64,000 bases of DNA from Rhabditophanes sp. KR3021 (Eukaryota; Nematoda; Chromadorea; Rhabditida; Alloionematidae). Position 1 is the first letter of the stretch; each line of letters opens with the position of its first letter. Shown here piece by piece: positions 54,682 to 64,000 of this stretch. The notes under the pieces are model-generated. The model ran no database searches. It had not been told where the DNA came from and worked only from the letters and a program-made list of their open reading frames with translations. Position numbers and translations under genes: made by a program. The stretch lies in assembly GCA_963281155.1 (NCBI GenBank), contig CAUJLY010000002.1, positions 1,674,001 to 1,738,000 on the forward strand. Reading direction: 5' to 3'.

Positions 54682-56857
54682 ATGGCTGGTCTAACTAAAT
54701 GCATTATTTCCAATATCAGGCCGCTTTTAAGAATAAACAAAATGCCTTACTCTAATTTCGTCGTTCAATTAAGCCAAAGTAATGAAACAACAAATGTTTT
54801 TTCAACAAACATAATTAGACATGCTCACAAAAAACCTAAGAAAGAAGTCATTGAAGCAATTACTCAATTTAACGAACAACAAGAGGAAGAAGATGAAATA
54901 GACGATGGGTTACCGATAGATTACAAGGTCAAGACTTTTGGAATTGGAAGCAGAAGATTAGACACATTACTTAATCGAGCAGCAGGAAAATCAAGTTCGG
55001 AAACGGAAAAGCTTATTCTTTCAGGTACGCACCTCTCTTTTATGGTCGTAGATAATTTTTTTGATTTTAGGTAATTTATGGTACGATAGTAAAAAAGTTT
55101 ACTAAAAATAAGAAATTACTTTTAATATGTTACACCCAAATTTGATATGTAATTTTGACATAAATTTATTCAAAATGCACATTTCAATATACTAATAAGA
55201 GCTTATTCTTTCAGGAAAAGTTCGTTTGAATGGAGAAAAAGCTAACAAGAAAGCATACAATGTAAGTCAAAAATAAACATTACTCAGATGGCTAAAAAAT
55301 GATTTTACAATATATGTTCAGGTGCTGCATAGTTAAACCCCTTTTTGATTGATATGTACTTAAACATAAATAGTAGTTTCAGTATCATTAAGTATAAAAC
55401 AGTTTATTGCATCATAGTTACTAATCTACATCATGATTAGTTCCTCAACTCTATATTTAAGTGCCTTTCTATTTCTTGGGGCCGTTTTCGACAGTACTCA
55501 AGGTAGGATATCATTTGAGATTGCTCATTTAAATTTTAACAGAACTTAATGGCGAGGCTGAAAATGTTAAATTATATCATCCGTCCATTGTTTCTTTTGA
55601 ACAAGAACCACAAAATAATGCCAATGCACTATTTAAATGTACATGTGTAGCAATGAGAAACGAAATTACCCCAATTGAAGTAATTGAAGGGTCAGGTAAT
55701 TTAACTCAAAATGCCAACTCCACTAGCTCAACATCTACTAACACATCCACTACCACTATTTATTCTGATGAGGAAGACATATTAAGTAGCGAAGAAGATT
55801 CAACCACTGACAGTGATGGCTTATTCGCCAGAACCACTGACGACAGTGATGCTGATGATGAGCCAATCCAAATTTAACATCATTAATTGAAAGTCTTACG
55901 TACTAACCATCAAACTGTCCATGTTAACATAAATAATTAAATAATACATTCATACCCTTATCAATTAACCAAAAAATGCATCTAAAATATTCCACTTGAT
56001 ATTCTAAAAAAGGACATTAATTAATTGTTGTTATTTTGAAGATATATTACATCTTTTCTCTTTGTTTCAAAAATGCATAAAAATATTATTATAGCATATG
56101 GACAATAAATTTAGAAATTACATATTACATATATTTAATTCCCCTCACCAATGTTGTTGCAATGACGTATTCATAGCCATCAAAGCTTCATTCTTGTTTC
56201 CTAATTTATTTTTTCTGTACAAAAGAAGCCATTTGAGACTATGTTGATTTGATATATCAAATAATATGCACATGAAAAAATTTGTCACTACCCACAACTT
56301 ATGACAATATTTCAAAATCAAGAGGTTATTCCCTGAGGAATAATGTCTACACAATTTTATATTTAGTTTGTTATTAAATTTGTGGCCCTCACAAAATGCC
56401 ATATAAGTTTATTATATCATCTACATTATGATGTTAAGAAGAAGTACTTTGAAATATATAATTGTACGGTATCCGTGGTATATATAAGCTTCATATTATG
56501 CTAGAATGTCATTTTAGATGGCTTTGTGGTATTTCCAAATCTCACACCATTTACGTACCTCTTTATACCTTCACATTGTGGGATAATGGCGTACATTTTT
56601 GTGAATCAAAGTTAAACTTTAATAATGAAAAGCATTCTTTAAAAATAAAATATTTCCCGACTTTTTGAATTGACTTTTTTTAGGTTCACAAAAACGATGA
56701 AATCGACATATTTCTTTGTCCATATCCTGATAATTCGGAATTAGCTGAAATTTTACGTCTCAACATTAAAGACTATACCTTGACTCCTAATGGTTACGCC
56801 ATCACTTGCAAGGTCTGGCAAAAGCTACTTGTCGACAATTGGAGATCCTCATCCTAA
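54682..56857 (+). CDS. MTRES1 (C6orf203)-like mitochondrial S4-domain protein
   Basis: Exons 54682-55024, 55215-55261 and 56684-56857 join in frame to 187 aa. The basic, Ser/Asn-containing N-terminus (MAGLTKCIISNIRPLLRINK) is consistent with mitochondrial import. After an acidic linker, VKTFGIGSRRLDTLLNRAAG, KVRLNGEKANKKAY and VHKNDEIDIFL form an S4-like RNA-binding fold with the 'vRlNGek..Kk...v...D.id' pattern. It is followed by the helical end EILRLNIKDYT...WQKLLVDNWRSS. MTRES1 proteins protect mitochondrial transcription or clear stalled mitoribosomes. Intron 2 (1.4 kb) contains a same-strand gene; intron 1 is bounded by a direct repeat. Confidence 0.72.
55433..55877 (+). CDS. Secreted acidic Ser/Thr-rich protein nested in an intron
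   Basis: Exons 55433-55502 and 55543-55877 join in phase 1 to 134 aa. Signal peptide MISSSTLYLSAFLFLGAVFD. The mature part has LYHPSIVSFEQEPQNN, a CTC motif (ALFKCTCVAMRNEITPIEVI), a Thr/Ser stretch likely to be O-glycosylated (NSTSSTSTNTSTTT) and an acidic tail (SDEEDILSSEEDSTTDSDG). The gene sits on the same strand within intron 2 of the MTRES1-like gene, so either it has its own promoter or it is trans-spliced from it. Family unknown. Confidence 0.6.
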
Positions 56858-57667
56858 ATGTTTCAAATTACCCTAGACAACAAATTTGTTTGAATTGTTA
56901 TTTTACTTATCTACCGAAACAATAATAAATTTTATCCCATCTTCAAAAATTGAAAGCCCGTTTGTTTTTCACTATCAAGCACACGTCTATTAAATTATAT
57001 CCATCTTTGTGTATTGCTTAGCTGTTCTTTAGTAGATTAACCCAAAATTAACCAATTTTTGTTTCTTTTACTCAACTCAATTTTTATTAAGCAACATCAT
57101 GATTTACTACTTTTATATTGTTATTCAATGATATTTCCAAAATTTAGTATTAATTAAGCTACCATACTACTTCATTCTTTTGACAAAAAAACCTCCAACA
57201 CCCACTGTTGGAAGTTGATAAGGTGGCGCATGCACACATATGTTTTTGACAAGTCCCATCTTTTTTGTTTCTCGAAGGACAATACATTATATAATATTAT
57301 TATCATAATTTAATTCATCCCTCCACCAACTTATATACTTATATATGCTCTACATAAGCCTGAGAATATAAAACTAGTATAAAAACAATATAAAAGTAAT
57401 TTAAAGTGTGTGTGGAGTTTAATAGAAGATCTCGTGATAACCTTAAGTAATTAAGTAGGCTGTAGTTGCAAACCTCATTTATTCCATGAGAATAATAGTA
57501 GTGTCACTTTTTAAATTACATGACGTCAACTTTTTTATTCATTCTTTTTTAATATTTGTGAGCCAACATCTGTTTGTAAAGTAATTATTTGATATTTACT
57601 AGCAATTATGTTTTATTAATTTGTTGTTTATTATTTGCAGGTTCATCAAAACTAATTTAGGCTTGAA
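56858..57667. other. Intergenic stretch, no gene seen
   Basis: AATAAA at about 56925 is a likely poly(A) signal of the MTRES1-like gene. The perfect short palindrome CCAACACCCACTGTTGG at 57196-57212 could form a hairpin. No other feature recognised. Confidence 0.45.
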
Positions 57668-58619
57668 ATGAAGATTGCCATACAGATAATATGGTGGGTA
57701 GCGGTCATTGGAACAGTTATTCATTGTGTGCCAATAGCTGTAAGTGTAAAGGTTCTTATTTGTTGTTGAATTTGATTTGAAATATTTTTGTGACATTCTG
57801 TAAACAAACAAATAATAAATGCATTTCTTTTTTTAGAACAAAGATGAGAAGACAATCCCAGGGATGTCGAAACCTGGTAATGAACCTTTTAGTGTCACCT
57901 ACAAAAGAGCTTTTGACTCAATTGACGGAAATGGATTTGCAGATTTGAAGAAACGGGCATTTGATTCGATTGACGCTGATGGTTTTCATGGATTCGATAA
58001 GAGAGCCTTTGACTCAATTGATGGAATAGGTTTTCACGGGCTCGACAAGAGAGCCTTTGATTCGATTGATGCAGATGGCTTCCATGGTTTCGATAAAAGG
58101 GCATTCGATTCAATTGACGCAGATGGATTTACAAATTTGAAGAAGAGAGCCTTTGACTCAATTGACGCTGATAGTTTTCATGCTTTTGACAAGAGAGCCT
58201 TCGATGTAATTGACGCCGATGGTTTTCACGGATTGGACAAGAGAGCTTTTGATTCTATTGATGCAGATGGATTTGTAAATTTAAAGAAAAGAGCTTTTGA
58301 CTCAATTGATGGTGATGGGTTTCATAGTTTTGACAAGAGAGCCTTCGATGCAATCGATGCCGATGGTTTCCATGGCCTAGATAAACGTGTTCCAATATAT
58401 GCCGTGCACAAAAGAGCCTTCGATACAATTGATGGTTTTGGATTTGAAGGACTCGATAAGAGATCTTATGACATATACGCCAGGAAGCATTCTTCAGAAA
58501 GATCAAATTATGAAAAAGATCTTCGTGGATTCGACAAGAGAGAAATTACCCCTCGCTACATCATTAACCAACCCTTTCTTCGAGGACGTACTTTTTTAGT
58601 CAGAAGATTGTACCATTAA
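57668..58619 (+). CDS. Orcokinin/NLP-14-like neuropeptide precursor with 11 related peptides
   Basis: Exons 57668-57739 and 57837-58619 join in phase 0 to 284 aa. Signal peptide MKIAIQIIWWVAVIGTVIHC. Then eleven copies of a 14-residue AFDxIDxxGF peptide, each followed by KR: typical AFDSIDADGFHGFD, variants AFDSIDGNGFADLK, AFDSIDADGFTNLK, AFDVIDADGFHGLD, AFDTIDGFGFEGLD and others. Single copies of other cleavage products are VPIYAVH, a peptide starting SYDIYARKHSSERS, and a C-terminal one starting EITPRYIINQ. The FDxIDxxGF core is that of arthropod orcokinins (NFDEIDRSGFGFN) and C. elegans NLP-14/NLP-15. There is no amidation Gly. The repeat unit is 48 nt and the copies are well conserved, suggesting recent unit turnover. 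Confidence 0.88.
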
Positions 58620-59831
58620 CCAGCTTCTTCGAAAAGCGTTTTTATCTTTAAAGTTCAATTTATTCATGAAATTTGTCAACTTAAAGCAACCTTATTAAAA
58701 ATAGACAACCAATTATAAAACTAATTTTACAACAAAGTATACATACAATTCTCAACAATCTCCAAATGTCATCAACTATGTTCATATAAGTATTAATTTT
58801 ATGTATCTACACAACTATGAATTATATCATCACGAAAAGAGATCCTTTAATAAAAAGTTTGTTATCCAATTTGGCACAAGTTAATTATTGTTATGAGGGC
58901 AAATGTGGCAAAGTTAAATATGTTTTGCAAAGTTATATTTGATAAAAGTTAAAAATTGATAAGGTTACAATTTGCGTAAATGAAAACATTTAATAAGTAG
59001 ATAACAAAAAGTAATAATTTATTATTTCATTTGAATCATTTGACTTACTATCAACAGAAAATTAATTGTGTGAATAATGAAAATGTCTAAAGTAGCCGTC
59101 TTTATCTTTATTGCTGGCATACTTTTCTATGTAATTTTGACAATTTTTCTTGTTTAATTTATTTACACCACCTGTCTACGTCAACAATAAACCCCAATAA
59201 ATGATATGTATATATAAATGCATATTTTACTTCTAAGATATTTTGAATCTATTTTGGGATACATAAATGTTAAATGAGATTTGGCATGTGAATATTTTTG
59301 AAATAACACAACACCTCAATCAAATGGCACCTGTTTGTGATTTCAAAACACAACCTTCCCACAAACCGATTATTTGTTATGTATATTTTTTGTACATTAT
59401 TTGTAAGTGTTCCCACACCTTGCCACAATAAAACTTGACAGCAATTATCTTCTTAAAAAGAAAATATATAGCCAAACTAATAACATGAACCAGGCGTCTT
59501 TCTTATACATTATAAGACAATCAAATGGGGACACTTATTTAGCTCGGCATGACGTAGACACAGGTTTTTCATCGCCATGGCAACACACGCTTTATTAGTG
59601 TATCCGCAATTAATAGATGCATATATATCTCGAAAACATACAATATATGGATCTTGTCTAACGAACCTCTAAGGACAAAACTTTACACACCAGCCACTTT
59701 GCCATATTTTGTATATTATTCCCTTTTTCTATTAAATAAATATATCTCATTTCAATCACACTATTATTATTAAAAAAAACCCTGTTACTTTATTTGTTGG
59801 TGTTATTTATTGCTTTTGAAGAAGAAACGAT
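58620..59831. other. Intergenic; possible 26-aa single-span micropeptide at 59078-59158
   Basis: ATG at 59078 opens MKMSKVAVFIFIAGILFYVI, then LTIFLV and a TAA at 59156-59158. A two-Lys head and one membrane span give a layout like small SERCA-regulating or other membrane micropeptides. The context (stop codons before, AATAAA at about 59186-59195) would suit a tiny transcript, but there is no proof of expression. The frame at 59407-59598 has no ATG. Confidence 0.35.
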
Positions 59832-62800
59832 ATGGCTTCGCCTACGGAAAGGGTGGTAATTAATTTTGCGGAGCTTCATGATGACTTTCTCGATAACGAG
59901 GATGTTAATGAGGAAAAGTTGAGTGAGTGGTATGGTAAGCTGGTGAATGTAAGTGTTTTTTGTAGATTTAATTAGTTTGTTTAGTTTGAATTGGAGGAAA
60001 GTGAACCTTTTGAGAATGTAAATTTGATTTTTCATGCCCTTCAATGGATAATGCAGTTTGAGCATACTTGGGTAGAGGAATTACGTGAGAATAGCGATTT
60101 ATTGGCTAGTGAGATGGGTGAGAAGGAAGAAAATTGGCAACAAATACGCGATGCTTTGAAGAACGAATTGTCCGAAGTTCGGGAGAAAATGACAAATATT
60201 GCTGGGATTGATGACTTGAGTGAAGCTTTTCGAGCCGAAATTAATACCCTCAAGGAAGAGAATACATCACTAAAGTTGACAAATAGGGATCGGGACAGAG
60301 AATTGTTTGATGAAAGAAACAAAATTGAAAATTTAGAAAAACGAATTAGTAACTTGGAAAAGGATAAAACCATGAAAGAACACCAAATTTCTCAGTATGA
60401 AGAAACGATGAAAGATCTAAATAGAAAAATTAGCCAAAAGCAAGATGGATCTAGCAAGTTGGAGTATGAAACAAAGAAACTGCAACAGAGAAGTGAGCAG
60501 GCTATAAAACTCAGCGCCCAAATTGAAGAAATTGCTGCTGAAAATGAAAAGTTGAAAAAGCATGCTGAAAGATTGACTCTCAAACTTGAAGACGCCAACA
60601 AATTAATCAATCAATCCGCCTCAAAGAATATCTCTCTAATGCATCGAATCGAAGAAGGAGAAAAAATGATTGAAGAACTTAATGAGGAGAAAAATGTTAT
60701 TAAACGACAGCTTAAAGACAAAAAGAAAGATATTGAGGAGCTTATTTATCAAGATGATACAAATGGAAAGGAATTAAATAATCTATTAAAGAAAAAAGAA
60801 CTAACCATAGACAAATTAAAGAGAGAATTCGCACATCTTCAAAGTGAAAATGAGATCCTCCGCAGCACTAATGACTCTATTGGAGAACGAAAACATTATC
60901 AAGAAGAAATGGAAAAGCTCCGTTTAGAATTAGTTGAGGCTACTAATGTTGCAAAAAATCTGTTTAGCAATAATGCGGACAAACCACACGAAGAGTCGGA
61001 TGACTCTGTTCATCTTCGTATTAGATTGATCCAAATGGATAAAAATTTGACTACTGCTCAGGAGGAAATTAATCAACTGGCTAAAGAGAAAAAAGAAGCT
61101 GATGACCATATTTACCTGAAGTCCAAGGAAAATGTGGAATTGTATGCTAAAATTGAAGATTTGAGGACAAAGGTTTATGGCAACGGAGCTGAAGAAGTGA
61201 AAAGACTTGAGGACCAAATTCAATTCAGAGAAGATCAGATATCAAAATTAATTCAAAAGATTATTCTATTGGAAAATCAGTTAGAAGATATTGCTACCAA
61301 GGGTGAGGAAAATGAAGGAGTAGATATTCTGGAAGAAGAAAAAGTTGAAGATAGTAGTACAGCTACTGACTATGAAATTGAACAACTTCCTAAAGTTGCT
61401 GAGCCTGCTGTTGTAGATATAAAGCCGAAACATTCTCCAAGACAACCAAACATTAGAAAGCCCAAGCACACTTCTAGTCACTATTACAGCCAACATGACT
61501 TGTCAAGCTGGGAAGCTAGTGCTCTATTAATTACTAATCTAAATGCTGAGTTAGTTATTTTATTAGCAGAATTACAAGACAAAAATGCAGAGATTGCCAA
61601 ATGGAAAGTTTCTTTCGAAAAACAACAACAAGGTATCGACAAACTAGAAGCTAAATTTATTGAGTTACATGCCAAAGATCGTGTCGATGCTCTTGGGCCA
61701 AATTTAATTGAAGCTATTCAAAGAGAAGCAAATGATCAGGTAGCTGATGCTAAGTTGGAAGTTGAAAAGAAAGCAATCCAAATTACCGAATTGTCAAGAG
61801 TAGTAGATTCTTTCGATACCTCTAAAGACGAAAAAATACGCCGATTAGCCGAATCATCTCGCAGACTAATATATGTTGAAATCCAAAATGCTACCCTTCG
61901 ACGTCAAAACAAGATTATTGAGGATAAATTGGCGGATATAAACATTAGTTCAAAAAAAGCAGAAGATAAGCTTAGTACGTATCACAAAGATTATGAAATA
62001 AAACTAATGGAGAAAGAATACGAGAATGAAGTTAATATCATTGAAATGGCTAGGCTTCAGCACTGTCTTATTACGTCGGTTCCTCAATTCGAGTATGAAA
62101 GAGTTCTTAAAAAATATAAGGATTTAGTCTTGAATGGGGTCGGTATTAGTCAAGATCTCCTTAATGTTGAGGAGGCTGACGCTTTCGGCAGTATTAATGT
62201 TATGAAAGTTGACGGGGGTTCTAATATGGATAAAGAACATTTAGTATCTGAAGTAAAAGCTTTGCAGGTTGGTTTTTATTTTTGTTTTTTTCTAAGGCTA
62301 TTTTCAGAAATACAATCAAATTATAACTGATCAAAATAGTTTCTGGCAAAAAGAAGTAGAACGGCTAAAGATGGAAGTTACTGAAGTAAATGAATTTTTA
62401 GATGCTTTCAGACTGGGTAGTGATATCCAAAACTTTATTGGTGCTCTGCAGAAGAAATTCATTGATGCAATTAATAGTCAACAAGAGATTTATGACGATC
62501 GTAGTCATTTACAGAAAAAACTGAGACGGCTCCTCAATGATATAAGACGGCAAGATAAAGAATACAAAAACGATAGAGTTAAGCTTGTTAATGTGATTAT
62601 GAATTTAAAGCAATTACTTCAAAGAGAGAGATCGAATTCAATTGATTCTATTACTCTACATGATGTCGCAATATTCCATGAAAATAAATTATTATTCGAT
62701 GCCAAAGACAAAGAATTGAATGATTCTCTAATTGAAGTGGAACAAGAAAACCAAAAGCTTAAAATGTTAACAGCTAATTTGGAAGCTATGGACATCAGCA

Positions 62801-64000
62801 TCAAAACCTTGTCAGAAGGTAATTCAAATGTTGCTTTTTATCAAAAGATGATGCAAGCCAGTAATTTAAATGTTATTACACTAAATGACAAAGTAAAGAC
62901 ACTTTCTTATCGTCTTCAAAAGGCTGAGAAAGAAATTCACACCAAAGATGAGCAAATACTTGAAATAAAAAAAACTAATGACGAATTATATTTGTCTGTA
63001 CTAAAGCCTGTTGACATTTCTACAACTAAAATTAACTTTAAGTACTATGACCAATTTTTAGATAAAGAGGAAAATAATAATGGAAAGGACGAGGATGAAA
63101 ATGGCGAGGCTAAAAGAAGGCAACAACAATTACATGATGAAGATAATGACCAAGAATCGGTGGAGAGTATTATTTTATCTAATAGATCAAATGATGATAG
63201 ACGGCCCAGGACTTTATTCATTGATAATTCTGTTGAATTTGAAGCTCAAATACATTCACTCAAGAAGACGACACATATAGCTATTGAAGGTAATTTGAGT
63301 AATTTCTGCATTTTAATAATATATTTCATCTATAGGTTACAAAGAACAACTTAAAAGGAAAAACTCTATTATAGAGGAATACAAAATAATGCTTAAAGAA
63401 ATAGCCAACCAAGCCAAATTAGATCTCATTGAATCTAACCGAAATGAAAATTCACCCCCTAAATTATCACCAAAAGCTCAATTTGATGAAAAGAATCTTG
63501 CGGAAGTGGAAGCTAAACTTGAAGCAAAAGAACACGAAGTTCATAAATTACAAAGAGAAGTAAAAGGAATCGAGGAAGCATACATCGAACTTAGCAAAAA
63601 ATACCGAGATAATGTGCTAAGATTAGAACAAAGTTCATTTGACTTGGAGAATATTAAAATTCATAAGGAAAGTACTAAAAATACATATGTACAGACTGAT
63701 AAAATGGAAAGTAGTGATAAAGATTCTACACAATCGAGTCATAAAAGTACTCCATCAAGTCATACTAGTGAACATTCAAGCCACAAGGGCGATCATGATG
63801 AATCTACTATTAGGTCAAAAAGAAAAGTTTCGACAAGTGAAACCTCATCAGACTCAGTCAGCAGTGAAAGTAGCCCCATCACAACACCTAAAAGTAAAAT
63901 AGATTCCGAAAAGAATGCATTAATAGATTATCCTGATAATGTATCGGTACGCAGTGATATGGTTGTCCTTCAACAAAGAGCTGAATTAAGAAGGCTCAAA
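59832..64000 (+). CDS. cep290: CEP290-like ciliary transition-zone protein, 5' part (runs off the window)
   Basis: Exons 59832-59948, 59985-62267, 62308-63289 and 63336 onward join in frame to over 1340 residues, still open at 64000. The N-terminus (HDDFLDNEDVNEEKLSEWYG, then KLVNFELEESEPFENVNLIF) parallels the CEP290 start ('DPDDLPRQEELADNLLISLSK...ENVIHLFRI'). Further matches are KVYGNGAEEVKRLEDQIQFR, then EDQISKLIQKIILLE (CEP290 'GVYGLEDAVVEIKNCKNQIKIRDREIEIL'), ASALLITNLNAELVILLAEL, and EMARLQHCLITSVPQFEYER. Almost all the rest is coiled coil, with a Ser/Thr-rich break near the right edge (STQSSHKSTPSSHTSEHSSH). CEP290 links microtubules to the membrane in the transition zone; in worms it acts in sensory cilia and sperm-independent neurons. 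Confidence 0.78.

Noticed and set aside
59407..59598. 63-codon plus-strand gene
   Set aside because: Begins at a non-ATG codon and has no splice or domain support.

Overview
This window is AT-rich metazoan nuclear DNA that I place in a nematode. The strongest evidence is two spliced-leader (SL) RNA genes at 14114-14207 (-) and 39873-39966 (+). Each has an SL1-like exon starting GGTTT and ending TTTGAG, a GTTAGT donor and an Sm site AATTTTGG. Other nematode signs are a 5S rRNA copy close to one SL gene, serpentine chemoreceptors of nematode type, an NLP-40-like (AWQPM) neuropeptide precursor and an NLP-14/orcokinin-like precursor. Introns are mostly 40-60 nt. The SL variant and base composition suggest a tylenchine or strongyloidid-type worm, but that is only inference. 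Exon coordinates below were joined by hand from splice signals and reading frame; for multi-exon genes start and end are the outer limits.

Left part (1-13.8 kb): about 3 kb with no gene I can support, then a small two-exon gene; a minus-strand pair with a 4-nt stop/start overlap (SPT5-like KOW protein and a protein resembling the ORC3 C-terminus); a small orphan; PrimPol (+); a DXO/Rai1-like decapping nuclease (-) with an Asn-Lys-Thr-rich repeat; and a carotenoid oxygenase (-).

13.8-31.2 kb: a 5S/SL RNA pair; a Cys-containing acidic gene; a thrombospondin-1 repeat fragment; nlp-40; a family 92 glycosyltransferase with another gene nested antisense in an intron; UTP-glucose-1-phosphate uridylyltransferase with two alternative first exons; small orphan genes; a coiled-coil gene; and two paralogous secreted-protein genes. 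Two introns of the second paralog carry antisense genes or relics. One of these relics is a decayed NUMOD4/HNH homing-endonuclease-like gene, the most unusual object in the window.

31.8-50.4 kb: two 2.1 kb arms in inverted orientation (31833-33970 and 48281-50416), each with one tRNA-Asp, one 5S rRNA gene and the same broken ORFs. They flank 14.3 kb that contains a BTB-BACK-Kelch gene, a second SPT5 fragment, the second SL RNA gene, a secreted protein of four internal repeats, a small Cys protein, two convergent overlapping chemoreceptor genes and a CxxxC protein.

50.4-64 kb: histone H3.3, the selenocysteine elongation factor eEFSec, a MTRES1-like mitochondrial S4 protein with a secreted-protein gene nested in an intron and a second intron bounded by a direct repeat, the orcokinin-like precursor, and the first part of a CEP290-like transition-zone protein that runs off the right edge. 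The genes do not form one pathway. Recurring themes are gene expression and RNA processing (SL RNA, 5S, tRNA, SPT5, DXO, eEFSec, H3.3) and neuropeptide or sensory functions.
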